Under the pieces are notes generated by a model that saw only the letters and a list, made by a program, of their open reading frames with translations, searched no databases and had not been told where the DNA came from. Shown piece by piece: positions 1 through 8,022 of a DNA stretch of 42,491 bases. Origin of the DNA: Bacillota bacterium (GTDB lineage Bacteria; Bacillota; Clostridia; Clostridiales; Clostridiaceae); NCBI GenBank assembly GCA_023424785.1, contig JAFADP010000047.1, positions 1-42,491 on the forward strand, read 5' to 3'. Position 1 is the stretch's first letter. Each line of letters starts with the position of its first letter. Position numbers and translations under genes: made by a program.

Positions 1-125
1 TAATACCTATATCCAGTATCTTCAACTCTAACTGGTTTTAACTTCCCATTTTTATCCCAATTTCTTAGAGTTTTTGTAGTTTTTCCAATAGCTTTAGCAA
101 ATTCTCCTATTGAATAATATTTCAA
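1..125 (-). CDS. IS607-family serine recombinase TnpA, N-terminal part (runs off the left edge)
   Basis: About 41 residues are visible before the window ends. They begin MKYYSIGEFAKAIGKTTKTL, followed by RNWDKNGKLKPVRVEDTGYRYY. This is a MerR-type winged-helix DNA-binding start, and the TLRNWDKNGKLKP wording is characteristic of IS607-type transposases, in which this domain precedes a serine-recombinase catalytic domain. The start is a TTG at 125, chosen because a strong GGAGGTGAG Shine-Dalgarno (about 133-138) sits 8 nt upstream. The catalytic serine domain, any TnpB partner and the far element end lie outside the window. IS607 elements lack terminal inverted repeats, so the near end cannot be placed; it would lie between this gene and the clpX terminator. 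A stand-alone MerR regulator is the alternative. Confidence 0.72.
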   Translation of the reverse strand, partial: MKYYSIGEFAKAIGKTTKTLRNWDKNGKLKPVRVEDTGYRY

Positions 126-251
126 AAGTCTCACCTCCTAAAACTATTATTCCAAACTTTGTAATTTTTATCTAATGTTTTATCAACTGTTACAATTCCT
201 CCATAACTTTTTATTCTTCTAAATTATTGACTAATATTTTACTTATTATAC

Positions 252-284
252 ATAAAATAAAAAAGGTGGCTTTATAGCCACCTT
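252..284 (-). terminator. Intrinsic terminator of clpX
   Basis: A perfect 9-bp stem (AAGGTGGCT / AGCCACCTT, 263-271 with 276-284) closes a TTAT loop. On the minus strand it is followed by a T-rich run (about 252-262). It starts just after the clpX stop codon. Confidence 0.9.
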
Positions 285-285
285 C

Positions 286-1581
286 TTATGCTGTTTCTAC
301 AGTCTTTTTATTCTTATTTTTAGATAATTTTAATTGAGGTCTTTTTTCTCCTTCTGGAACCATTTCAATTTCTGGTTTATCTCCATTTTGTATTGTTTTA
401 TCTGTTATTACTACTTTTGAAATTCTTTCATCTGATGGAATATCAAACATTATATCAGTCATAACCTCTTCAATAATTGATCTAAGACCTCTAGCACCAG
501 TCTTTCTTTCAATTGCCTTAGTTGCTATTGCTTCTAAAGCTTCTTTAGTAAACTCTAATTCAACATTATCTAAGTTGAATAATTTAACATATTGCTTAAC
601 TAATGCATTCTTAGGCTCACTTAAAATATTAACAAGTGCCTCTTTATCTAAAGAATCTAATGTTACAACTATAGGTAATCTTCCTACAAACTCAGGAATT
701 AATCCAAACTTTAATAAGTCCCCTGGTATTATTTCCCTAAATAAGCTTCCTACATCTTTCTCTTCTTTTGATTGTATATCTGCTCCAAAACCTATAGAAC
801 TCTTTCTTGTTCTCTTTTCTATAATTTTGTCAATACCATCAAATGCTCCACCACAAATAAATAATATGTTAGCTGTATTTATTTGTATAAATTCTTGATG
901 CGGATGCTTTCTTCCACCTTGAGGTGGTACAGATGCAACTGTTCCTTCAAGTATTTTAAGTAATGCTTGTTGAACACCTTCTCCAGATACATCTCTTGTT
1001 ATTGATGGATTTTCAGATTTTCTTGCAATTTTATCTATTTCATCAATATATATTATACCTTTTTCAGCCTTTTCTACATCATAGTCAGCATTCTGAATTA
1101 ATCTTAAAAGTATGTTTTCAACATCTTCTCCAACATACCCTGCTTCTGTTAATGTTGTAGCATCTGCTATTGCAAATGGAACATTTAAAAACTTCGCTAG
1201 TGTTTGAGCTAAAAATGTTTTACCTGAACCAGTTGGTCCAAGTAGAAGTATATTACTTTTTTGTAGTTCTATATCATCATTATCACTGTTACTATTTATT
1301 CTTTTATAATGATTATAAACAGCAACTGATAAAGATCTTTTTGCTCTTTCTTGCCCTATAACATAAGAATCTAAATAAGATTTTATTTCTCTAGGCTTTG
1401 GTAATGCTTTTGTATCTAATTCTATTGTTTCTTCAAATTCATCTGCTATAATATCAGAGCATAATTCAATACATTCATCACATATATATACTCCTGGCCC
1501 AGCTATTAATCTTCTAACTTGATCTTGATTCTTACCACAAAATGAACACTTTAGTTGTTTCTTATCATCAAACTTAGCCAT
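286..1581 (-). CDS. clpX: ATP-dependent Clp protease ATP-binding subunit ClpX
   Basis: This is the AAA+ unfoldase that selects substrates, unfolds them and threads them into the ClpP peptidase. The 431 residues match the usual family length. The N-terminal zinc-binding domain has CxxC pairs C12/C15 and C34/C37. Walker A is GPTGSGKT at residues 115-122, followed by the pore-loop GYVGED, Walker B IIYIDEIDK, the IGF loop that docks on ClpP (within KSSIGFGAD) and the sensor-2 region ARGLRSI. The AAAGAGGTGA ribosome site precedes the ATG. The gene lies 41 nt downstream of clpP in the order tig-clpP-clpX and ends at a strong terminator. Every key motif is present, so it should be active. Confidence 0.98.
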   Translation of the reverse strand: MAKFDDKKQLKCSFCGKNQDQVRRLIAGPGVYICDECIELCSDIIADEFEETIELDTKALPKPREIKSYLDSYVIGQERAKRSLSVAVYNHYKRINSNSDNDDIELQKSNILLLGPTGSGKTFLAQTLAKFLNVPFAIADATTLTEAGYVGEDVENILLRLIQNADYDVEKAEKGIIYIDEIDKIARKSENPSITRDVSGEGVQQALLKILEGTVASVPPQGGRKHPHQEFIQINTANILFICGGAFDGIDKIIEKRTRKSSIGFGADIQSKEEKDVGSLFREIIPGDLLKFGLIPEFVGRLPIVVTLDSLDKEALVNILSEPKNALVKQYVKLFNLDNVELEFTKEALEAIATKAIERKTGARGLRSIIEEVMTDIMFDIPSDERISKVVITDKTIQNGDKPEIEMVPEGEKRPQLKLSKNKNKKTVETA

Positions 1582-1622
1582 ATACTCACCTCTTTTTTAA
1601 TTAATACTATATACCTATTATA

Positions 1623-2222
1623 CTACTTATTATCACCAATTTCATTTTTACTTATAACTTTATCAACTAATCCATATTCCATAGCTTCTTCTGCATGCAT
1701 AAAGTTATCTCTTTCTGTATCCGCACAGATTTGCTCATAAGATTTTCCTGTGTTTTCACTTAAAATCTTGTTAAGTCTTTCCTTAGTAGATAGTATCCAT
1801 CTTGCATGTATATCTATATCAGTTGCTTGCCCTTGGAAACCACCTAATGGTTGATGAATCATAACCTCTGCATTAGGAAGTGCTATTCTTTTTCCTTTTG
1901 CTCCACTAGATAATAAAAAAGCTCCCATTGATGCAGCTAATCCCATACATATAGTTGATACATCTGGTTTTATATAATTCATTGTATCATAAATAGCCAT
2001 ACCAGCTGTTACTGATCCTCCAGGACTATTTATATATAAATATATATCTTTATCTGGGTCTTCACTTTCTAAAAATAATAATTGTGCAACTATAAGACTT
2101 GCAGAATCATCATTTACTTCACCATTTAACATTATTATTCTATCTTTTAATAATCTAGAAAATATATCGTAAGCTCTTTCTCCTCTACCAGTTTGTTCTA
2201 TAACTGTAGGAACTAATGCCAT
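1623..2222 (-). CDS. clpP: ATP-dependent Clp protease proteolytic subunit ClpP
   Basis: This is the tetradecameric serine peptidase of the cytoplasmic Clp machine, working with ClpX encoded immediately downstream. The length, 199 aa, is standard. The catalytic triad is readable as Ser98 (in GLAASMGAF), His123 (in VMIHQP) and Asp172 (in ADTERDNF), and the oxyanion-region INSPGGSV is at 64-71. A GGAGGG ribosome site precedes the ATG. A sigma-A-like promoter between the tig terminator and the gene suggests clpP-clpX is its own transcript. No CtsR-type heptamer repeat was seen in this promoter, unlike clpB in the same window. Confidence 0.98.
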   Translation of the reverse strand: MALVPTVIEQTGRGERAYDIFSRLLKDRIIMLNGEVNDDSASLIVAQLLFLESEDPDKDIYLYINSPGGSVTAGMAIYDTMNYIKPDVSTICMGLAASMGAFLLSSGAKGKRIALPNAEVMIHQPLGGFQGQATDIDIHARWILSTKERLNKILSENTGKSYEQICADTERDNFMHAEEAMEYGLVDKVISKNEIGDNK

Positions 2223-2279
2223 AACTATCCCTCCTATACTAAATGACTATCTTTGTAATTTTTTTCCTGTCATTATATC

Positions 2280-2308
2280 ATTATATTTCATTTTGCTAGA
2301 TATTGCAA
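2280..2308 (-). promoter_or_regulatory. Probable sigma-A promoter of clpP-clpX
   Basis: The -35 is TTGCAA (2303-2308) and the -10 is TATAAT (2280-2285), with a 17-nt spacer. It lies between the tig terminator and the clpP ribosome site. Read by eye only. Confidence 0.6.
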
Positions 2309-2323
2309 TATTCATTATAGTGA

Positions 2324-2354
2324 AATAATTGCCAGATAAAATCTGGCAATTATT
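2324..2354 (-). terminator. Intrinsic terminator downstream of tig
   Basis: A perfect 14-bp inverted repeat (2324-2337 with 2341-2354; core TTGCCAGAT / ATCTGGCAA) closes an AAA loop. It lies about 24 nt past the tig stop. The U-tract is short, but the stem base is AT-rich. Confidence 0.75.
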
Positions 2355-2377
2355 TCTGAGAATTTTATTATTATTTA

Positions 2378-3661
2378 TTATTTTGTACTTTCTTTTAATA
2401 AGTTTAATGTTTTAACAACAACTATATCATTTTCTATCATTGGTCTTTGAGCTTGCATTAACATTTCTGCCATTTTTTCAGTTTCTCCAGCAGAGTACAT
2501 TTTTGCAATTTCTAAAGCTTTTTCTTTAACTTCTTCTTCTGTTGCCTTAATATCTTCAGCCTTAGCTATAGCATCTATTATTATATCAGCCTTAACTTTT
2601 CTTTCAGCGTTTTCTTTCATGAAATCTCTCATTTTTTCATTTGTGTTTCCAGTGAATTCCATGTATTGTTCTAAAGTTAATCCTTGGTATTTTAATCTAT
2701 TTTCAAGATCTTTAACCATTGCATCTATTTCTTTTTCTATCATAACTTGAGGTAATTCAAGCTTTGTATTTTCTATAACTGCTGTGATTAAAGCTTCTTC
2801 AAATTCGTGTTCAGCTTTTTGGTCTTCTCTTTCTTGAAGCTTCTTCTTTAAATCTTCTTTGTATTCAGCTAAAGTTTCAAATTCAGAAACTTCTTTAGCA
2901 AATTCATCATCTAATTCTGGAAATTCTTTAACTTTTATTTCTTTTACAGTTACTTTGAAAGTAGCTTCTTTACCATTTAATTCTTCTCTTCCATAGTTTT
3001 CAGGGAAAGTAACTTTAACTTCTCTTTCTTCTCCTACTGAAGCTCCTACTAATTGTTCTTCAAAGTTGTCTATGAATGAACCTGATCCTATTTCTAATGC
3101 ATAATCAGTTCCTTCTCCGCCTTCAAATGCAACTCCATCTATAAATCCTTTGAAGTCTATAACTGCTATGTTCTTATCTTCTACATTTCCTTCTTCTTTA
3201 ACTACTACTCTAGCGTTCTTTTCTTGAGTTGCTTGTAATTCTTTTTCTACTTCTTCGTCATTTACTTCATATACTGGCTTTGATACTTCAAGTCCTTTAT
3301 ATGTTCCAAGTTCAACTTCTGGATATGTAGTAACTTCAGCAGTATAAACTAAGTCCTTCCCTTCTCCAACTTCAACAATTTCAACCTTTGGATAATCTAC
3401 TGGCTTAATGTTATTTTCAGCTAAAGCTGCAGGATAAGTTTCATCTATTACAAAGTTTACAGCATCATCGTAGAATACTTCTATTCCATAGAATTTCTTT
3501 ACTACTGACATTGGAACTTTTCCTTTTCTGAATCCTTGAACATTATAATGGCTCTTATTCTTATCATAAGCTCTCTTTAATGCAGCAGTAAATTTTTCTG
3601 CCTCTACTCTAATTTCTAACTTAACAACATTTGTTTCTATTTTTTCCATTTTAGCTTCCAT
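2378..3661 (-). CDS. tig: Trigger factor (ribosome-associated chaperone, prolyl isomerase)
   Basis: Trigger factor binds ribosomal protein uL23 at the exit tunnel and shields nascent chains. The 427 residues fit the family. The N-terminal ribosome-binding domain contains the signature-type GFRKGKVPMSVVKKFYG. It is followed by the FKBP-like PPIase domain (about 150-245, AVIDFKGFIDGVAFEGGEG) and the helical C-terminal chaperone domain rich in Lys/Glu. I keep the first ATG (MEAKMEKIE) because AGGAGG lies 11 nt upstream, while the next in-frame ATG would be 23 nt away. It has its own promoter and terminator and sits upstream of clpP as in many Firmicutes. Confidence 0.97.
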   Translation of the reverse strand: MEAKMEKIETNVVKLEIRVEAEKFTAALKRAYDKNKSHYNVQGFRKGKVPMSVVKKFYGIEVFYDDAVNFVIDETYPAALAENNIKPVDYPKVEIVEVGEGKDLVYTAEVTTYPEVELGTYKGLEVSKPVYEVNDEEVEKELQATQEKNARVVVKEEGNVEDKNIAVIDFKGFIDGVAFEGGEGTDYALEIGSGSFIDNFEEQLVGASVGEEREVKVTFPENYGREELNGKEATFKVTVKEIKVKEFPELDDEFAKEVSEFETLAEYKEDLKKKLQEREDQKAEHEFEEALITAVIENTKLELPQVMIEKEIDAMVKDLENRLKYQGLTLEQYMEFTGNTNEKMRDFMKENAERKVKADIIIDAIAKAEDIKATEEEVKEKALEIAKMYSAGETEKMAEMLMQAQRPMIENDIVVVKTLNLLKESTK

Positions 3662-3714
3662 CTTCTTATATTCCTCCTAAAATAGTTATTAACTTCTTAT
3701 CGATAGACTAAGAT

Positions 3715-3744
3715 ATTATATCATATATTACTAATTATTATCAA
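3715..3744 (-). promoter_or_regulatory. Probable sigma-A promoter of tig
   Basis: The -35 is TTGATA (3739-3744) and the -10 is TATAAT (3715-3720), preceded by TGA. The spacer is 18 nt. It lies about 55 nt upstream of the tig start. Confidence 0.65.
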
Positions 3745-3767
3745 ATTTTTTAATATAATTTATTATT

Positions 3768-4607
3768 TTAAAATACTATTTCTCCATTAGCATTAATATA
3801 ATATATAACACCATCTACGTTAACTTCAATTCCTTTATCACTTTGAACAGAACCTATTGTAATATTATTACCAACAATACTAGTTATCATTACATCATTT
3901 GGATATTCTGGATTGGTAAATGTATCTACATTTTTTATCCATAAATATTTATCAACTAAATTTTGACCAAAATAAGGCATTTCACTAATATATATAATAG
4001 TTTCATCATTTATAAATTTCACTTGAGTATTCCATATGAAATTAGGCATTTGCTCTAAAACTTGATACTTTAAGTATGCGGCACCTCTAGTATCCACATG
4101 AACTTCTTTAGTAATAACCTTATTAGTTCCATCAATATTAAACAATTTTAAATCTTGATTAGGAGTGGTAATTATTACTCTATTTGCAGTAGGGCTAATA
4201 TCATAGCTATATCCTTCTTTATTTTCAACTTCTGTGAATTTCTTCACACCATCTTCCTCTATATAAGTAGCCTTTAGTGAAGTATCTTCACTTACAACTA
4301 AATCTATATATTGATTTTCCGGCTCAACTACTATATCTTCCTCTTTTTGTTGAGTATTGCTTTCTTCTTCATCTATAATAGGCTCATCTTTAATAGGCTC
4401 ATCTTTAATATCTTCTTCACTTCTTCCACTATCAACCCATTCTTGAAGCTTCGCTCTCATATTGCTAAAATCTATATTAGGAACTACCGTCTTAATTGTT
4501 ACTGTTAATATAACTACACATATTACAACAATTAAAAAGATTACTCTTCTTCTTCTTTTTTTCATCTTTCTTTCGTAATCCCTACTAAATATGCTTGGTT
4601 TTGCCAA
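3768..4607 (-). CDS. Single-pass membrane protein of unknown function
   Basis: I do not recognise a family. The 279 residues begin with a basic stretch (KMKKRRRR) and a hydrophobic segment at about 22-43, so the protein is probably anchored with its C-terminus outside. An acidic linker (about 55-95) containing the repeat KDEPIKDEPI follows, then about 180 residues of beta-rich sequence that looks globular and extracellular. The start is TTG at 4607, supported by AGAGGAGG 8 nt upstream; no better ATG exists. It is the last gene of an apparent four-gene unit (113-aa protein, TcaA-like protein, 53-aa Cys protein, this gene), 21 nt after the Cys protein. An envelope role is inferred only from topology and neighbours. 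Confidence 0.85.
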   Translation of the reverse strand: MAKPSIFSRDYERKMKKRRRRVIFLIVVICVVILTVTIKTVVPNIDFSNMRAKLQEWVDSGRSEEDIKDEPIKDEPIIDEEESNTQQKEEDIVVEPENQYIDLVVSEDTSLKATYIEEDGVKKFTEVENKEGYSYDISPTANRVIITTPNQDLKLFNIDGTNKVITKEVHVDTRGAAYLKYQVLEQMPNFIWNTQVKFINDETIIYISEMPYFGQNLVDKYLWIKNVDTFTNPEYPNDVMITSIVGNNITIGSVQSDKGIEVNVDGVIYYINANGEIVF

Positions 4608-4628
4608 GTTAATTACCTCCTCTAGAAC

Positions 4629-4790
4629 CTATGCTTTCTTAATTTCTATTCCACTCTTTATATTACCACATCCTGAACATTTGCTACAACCTTTTCCACA
4701 ACATTTGCCTTTTTTAGGTTGTGCAATATTTTCAGTATAATCCTCATAGTCTGGTGAATCTTTTAATAAATCTAATTCTACATCTTTCAA
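4629..4790 (-). CDS. Small Cys-cluster protein, 53 aa, unknown function
   Basis: The frame reads TTG AAA GAT GTA and ends with TAG at 4629. AGGAGG sits about 7 nt upstream of the TTG, which decides the start. The product begins MKDVELDLLKDSPDYEDY and carries a dense cysteine cluster KCCGKGCSKCSGCG (residues 29-42, five Cys) before a short basic tail. The spacing suggests metal or Fe-S binding, but no family is recognised. It lies 17 nt after the TcaA-like gene and 21 nt before the 279-aa membrane protein, so co-transcription is likely. Canonical TcaA/YvbJ proteins carry an N-terminal zinc ribbon that the neighbour here lacks; a functional link is speculation. Confidence 0.75.
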   Translation of the reverse strand: MKDVELDLLKDSPDYEDYTENIAQPKKGKCCGKGCSKCSGCGNIKSGIEIKKA

Positions 4791-4807
4791 TGTTACTCCT
4801 CCTATTT

Positions 4808-6022
4808 TTAAATACTAAAATTATTTACATCTTCAACCATCCATTTGTCATTAGAAAATATAATATTAGTAAAAAAGCTCTTTGAGTATTCTTTTTTATT
4901 AATCCCTAAAATTTTTTTGCTAACAGTATAATCTACATTAACAACTACCGTTGCTTTATATACGCCGTCTTTATAATAATATTGTGTATTTTGAAAATCT
5001 GTATCTATTTTTATATTTTCATACTTATTTTTTAATATAAAATAATTAGTTTTTATTGATTCATATATCTTATCTTTAGTCTCATTATTTGATCTCTTTA
5101 TTAAGTTTTTATCTCCATCATTTAATGCTTTAAAAACACTATCATAAAATTCATCAATAAGTACATTAATATTTTCCTTTAAGGTATCATTCTCCATACT
5201 TATACTTAAAACTATATTAGGATTATCCGTTATAGAAACATCTTCCCCCTTAATACGTCCCCATGGAAAATCTCTTTCTATATGGATCTTTACACTACCA
5301 TCAATAGGAAAAGGACCTATATTATTTGCATCTTTAACTTTAATATTTGTATATTCATCATTAATATATATATCAGCATCTTCAAAATCCGATGTTATAT
5401 TTATATTCTGTGCTGGAAAATCTAACTTAATAACACTATTATCACTTACTACTATGTTTTTTTCTGTAGTAATATCTCCATACTTATTTTCTAATAATCC
5501 ATGTATACTATAGCTTCCTGGTATTACATTAGAAATAGTTTCTCCAGACTTTATAGAACCTATATTCCCTACTGTAAATTCAGCATTTTCATAATTACTA
5601 TTTATTGTTAAATCGCAAGTATCAATTTCTATATAATATATGTCCCAAAATAAATATTTCTTAGATTCTACCTTTAAATAACCTTCTTGTGATGTACTTT
5701 TTAATCTATTTATTAAGTTGTCAATTTTGTATCTATTATCTTTATAATACTTTACTAACGGTTGTAAACTCTTTTCACTAACTTTCTTTTCATTTATTTT
5801 AACAATATTATTTAATTTTGAAGCATCACTATTCTTTAATGACATTTCTAGCTGAGCTAAAACATATTCTCTTGATGTATTAATTCTCCCTAAAAAATAT
5901 CCTAAAAATAAAAAGAAAATTAAGACACATACACTAGCTATCTTCCATCTTTTCTTTAGTATTCTAAATAAATATAATTCTTTGATTTTAAATAATACCT
6001 TATCAATCTTATTTTTTGTCAT
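4808..6022 (-). CDS. TcaA/YvbJ-like membrane-anchored envelope protein
   Basis: The 404-aa protein has a basic N-terminus, one transmembrane segment (about 27-46, ending GYFLGR) and a large extracytoplasmic part. The segment just after the membrane (INTSREYVLAQLEMSLKN...), the central beta-sandwich-like repeats containing G-x-Y turns (NVIPGSYSIHG) and the C-terminal NTF2-like end (YSKSFFTNIIFSNDKWMVEDV) fit the TcaA family, named after a teicoplanin-associated protein. The usual N-terminal zinc ribbon is absent. The start ATG has GGAG 10 nt upstream. It lies 41 nt after the 113-aa gene and 17 nt before the Cys-cluster gene. A role in wall stress is possible by family only; the fold-level assignment is moderate. 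Confidence 0.75.
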   Translation of the reverse strand: MTKNKIDKVLFKIKELYLFRILKKRWKIASVCVLIFFLFLGYFLGRINTSREYVLAQLEMSLKNSDASKLNNIVKINEKKVSEKSLQPLVKYYKDNRYKIDNLINRLKSTSQEGYLKVESKKYLFWDIYYIEIDTCDLTINSNYENAEFTVGNIGSIKSGETISNVIPGSYSIHGLLENKYGDITTEKNIVVSDNSVIKLDFPAQNINITSDFEDADIYINDEYTNIKVKDANNIGPFPIDGSVKIHIERDFPWGRIKGEDVSITDNPNIVLSISMENDTLKENINVLIDEFYDSVFKALNDGDKNLIKRSNNETKDKIYESIKTNYFILKNKYENIKIDTDFQNTQYYYKDGVYKATVVVNVDYTVSKKILGINKKEYSKSFFTNIIFSNDKWMVEDVNNFSI

Positions 6023-6063
6023 TAATGTTTTGCTCCTTTTACTTAAACATAAATGAAATTTTT

Positions 6064-6405
6064 TTACCCTTCTAAAATATCAATTATCCATTTTCCACAA
6101 TCACAACACTTATATATTCTTATAACAAATAACTCTAATTCATCTTTATTAATAAAATTATACTTATCTACCTCTTCTTTAGTTATGAACTCATCATCTT
6201 TATTTACATAACCCCAAATTTCTGTAAAGTAATTACTTTTTCCTTTAAAGCAGCAATCATTTATATCTGTACATTCTATTTTTTCATATGATAATACATC
6301 TGAAAAGTCTTGAATTATAGGTATTATATCTCTATTTTCTTCTATATCATCTTGATAATCTTCCTCATAAAATACTAAATCTTTTATCTTAAATAATTCT
6401 TTCAT
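6064..6405 (-). CDS. Hypothetical acidic protein, 113 aa
   Basis: No family is recognised. The start is the ATG at 6405 (MKELFKIKDLVFYEEDYQ), because AAGGAG lies 9 nt upstream. An earlier in-frame ATG at 6426 precedes that ribosome site and is rejected. The protein is strongly acidic, soluble (no membrane segment or signal) and ends with a cysteine group YKCCDCGKWIIDILEG. An ECTDINDCC segment lies in the middle, giving two Cys clusters that might bind metal. It precedes the TcaA-like gene by 41 nt and may be the first gene of that unit. It is separated from the his operon by the his terminator. Confidence 0.72.
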   Translation of the reverse strand: MKELFKIKDLVFYEEDYQDDIEENRDIIPIIQDFSDVLSYEKIECTDINDCCFKGKSNYFTEIWGYVNKDDEFITKEEVDKYNFINKDELELFVIRIYKCCDCGKWIIDILEG

Positions 6406-6527
6406 TTTTTTATTCTCCTTATACATGTTTTTAAAATTTAGTATTATAATTATACATTAAATTTATTTTTATTGCTTTATAAATTAATATAATTTAATAA
6501 TTTGTTAAGTTTTAAAAAAATCTTAAT

Positions 6528-6550
6528 AAAAAAAAGAGAGAGACTCTCTC
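6528..6550 (-). terminator. Intrinsic terminator of the histidine operon
   Basis: A GAGAGA / TCTCTC stem (6536-6541 with 6545-6550) with a 3-nt loop is followed on the minus strand by an 8-nt T run. It lies 26 nt past the hisE stop. Confidence 0.85.
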
Positions 6551-6575
6551 CCTCTACAAACTTTTAGGATAAATT

Positions 6576-6899
6576 CTATAGCTTTTCTATAGCTTTTCTT
6601 TCACCTTTAAAATTATTAGATTTTTCTCTTCTCTTCTTAAGCTCTGACTCTATATCTTCTAATGATACACCTTTTTGTGCCATTAATACTAACACATGAT
6701 ATGTTAAATCACATATTTCTCCTACAAGTTCTTCCTTATTATCACCAAGACTTGCTATTACAACCTCTGTAGCTTCTTCTCCTACCTTTTTTAATATTTT
6801 TTCAGTTCCTTTATTAAAAAGGTAGTTTGTATATGAACCTTCTTCTCCACAATCTTTTCTTTTTAAAATAGTATTAAATTCTTCTCTTATTGCATCCAT
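6576..6899 (-). CDS. hisE: Phosphoribosyl-ATP pyrophosphatase HisE
   Basis: This is step 2 of histidine synthesis, hydrolysing PR-ATP to PR-AMP and pyrophosphate. The length is 107 aa. The all-alpha MazG-like fold is recognised by the segment KVGEEATEVVIASLGDNKEELVGEICDLTYHVLVLM, which carries the metal-binding E-x-x-E and E-x-x-D pairs. A GAGGTGA ribosome site precedes the ATG. HisE is a separate gene, not fused to HisI as in enterobacteria, and is the last gene of the his operon, 12 nt after hisI. Confidence 0.96.
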   Translation of the reverse strand: MDAIREEFNTILKRKDCGEEGSYTNYLFNKGTEKILKKVGEEATEVVIASLGDNKEELVGEICDLTYHVLVLMAQKGVSLEDIESELKKRREKSNNFKGERKAIEKL

Positions 6900-6911
6900 A
6901 ATTATTCACCT

Positions 6912-7250
6912 CTATAAATCTCTATAAAAACAAGTTCTATTTCCAGTATGGCAAGCTGCTCCTACTTGGTCTACTAATAATAAAATAGTATCATTATCAC
7001 AGTCTACCTTTATTTCCTTTACATACTGTAAATGTCCAGATGTAGCACCCTTGTTCCATAATTCTTTTCTACTTCTACTATAATACCAAGCGGTATCTCC
7101 TTCTAAAGTCTTAACTAAACTTTCTTTATTCATATACGCAAGCATTAAAACTTCTTTTGTTTTATAATCTTGTGCAATAGCTGGTATTAATCCACCACAC
7201 TTATCAAAATCTATTGCATTTACTTTTTTTAATATTTCTTCTTTGTTCAT
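6912..7250 (-). CDS. hisI: Phosphoribosyl-AMP cyclohydrolase HisI
   Basis: This is step 3 of histidine synthesis, opening the purine ring of PR-AMP. The length is 112 aa. Typical motifs are YSRSRKELWNKGATSGH, the metal-binding VDCDND and the C-terminal zinc site AACHTGNRTCFYR. It lies 10 nt after hisF with its own ribosome site. It is separate from hisE, as in many clostridia. Confidence 0.97.
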   Translation of the reverse strand: MNKEEILKKVNAIDFDKCGGLIPAIAQDYKTKEVLMLAYMNKESLVKTLEGDTAWYYSRSRKELWNKGATSGHLQYVKEIKVDCDNDTILLLVDQVGAACHTGNRTCFYRDL

Positions 7251-7260
7251 AAATTCTCTC

Positions 7261-8022
7261 CTATAATCTTACTGGAATGCTTCTATCATTAAGATAATTT
7301 TTAACTTCGTTCACAGTAAGTTCCCCATAGTGAAATAATGAAGCTGCAAGTGCTGCATCTGCAGCTTCTTTTTCAAACACTTCATAAAAATGTTCTAATG
7401 AACCGCAACCACCTGATGCTATTACTGGAACATTTGTAATATTAGACACTGCTTTTGTAAGTTCTATATCGAAGCCTGACTTTGTTCCATCAGTATCCAT
7501 TGATGTTAGAAGAATTTCTCCTGCACCAAGGCTTACAGCTTCTTCAATCCATTTTAAAGCATCCATTCCTGTATCTATTCTTCCACCATTTATAACAACA
7601 TTCCACCCTGAATTATCTTTTCTTTTTTTTGCATCTACAGCAAGTACAATGCATTGATTTCCAAATGTATATGCCCCTTGTTGAATTAATAACTTATCTC
7701 TAACAGCTGCCGAATTTAAACTTATTTTATCTGCACCAGCTCTTAAAATTCTTTTTATATCATCAATACTTCTAAGTCCACCACCAACAGTAAAAGGAAT
7801 AAATATTTTTTCTGCTACTTTTTCAACTACTTTTTCCATTATTCCTCTACCTTCATGAGTTGCAGTAATATCTAAGAATACAAGTTCATCAGCGCCTTGT
7901 TTATAATATTGTTCTGCAAGATCTACTGGGTCTCCAACTTCTTTTATTCCAACAAAGTTAATTCCTTTAACTACTTTACCTTCTCTAACATCAAGACAAG
8001 GAATAATTCTTTTTGTATGCAT
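7261..8022 (-). CDS. hisF: Imidazole glycerol phosphate synthase subunit HisF
   Basis: This is the cyclase half of the HisF-HisH glutamine amidotransferase, which makes imidazole glycerol phosphate and AICAR from PRFAR. The length is 253 aa. The (beta/alpha)8 barrel is recognised by IPCLDVREGKVVKG with catalytic Asp near residue 11 and LLTSMDTDGT with the second catalytic Asp near 130. Phosphate-binding glycines are visible (FTVGGGLRS, VIASGGCGS). The ATG directly abuts the hisA stop codon, indicating translational coupling. Confidence 0.98.
   Translation of the reverse strand: MHTKRIIPCLDVREGKVVKGINFVGIKEVGDPVDLAEQYYKQGADELVFLDITATHEGRGIMEKVVEKVAEKIFIPFTVGGGLRSIDDIKRILRAGADKISLNSAAVRDKLLIQQGAYTFGNQCIVLAVDAKKRKDNSGWNVVINGGRIDTGMDALKWIEEAVSLGAGEILLTSMDTDGTKSGFDIELTKAVSNITNVPVIASGGCGSLEHFYEVFEKEAADAALAASLFHYGELTVNEVKNYLNDRSIPVRL

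Noticed and set aside
575..1361. Plus-strand open frames of 60-110 codons inside clpX
   Set aside because: They are antisense to a complete ClpX frame, have low-complexity Leu/Ile/Ser-rich translations and no ribosome sites. The same applies to the plus-strand frames inside hisD/hisG, ppk, ppx, clpB, DUF1232 and hisS, and the minus-strand frames inside putP.
6406..6426. Upstream ATG start for the 113-aa gene
   Set aside because: It lies before the AAGGAG ribosome site and would not be used; the ATG at 6405 has correct spacing.
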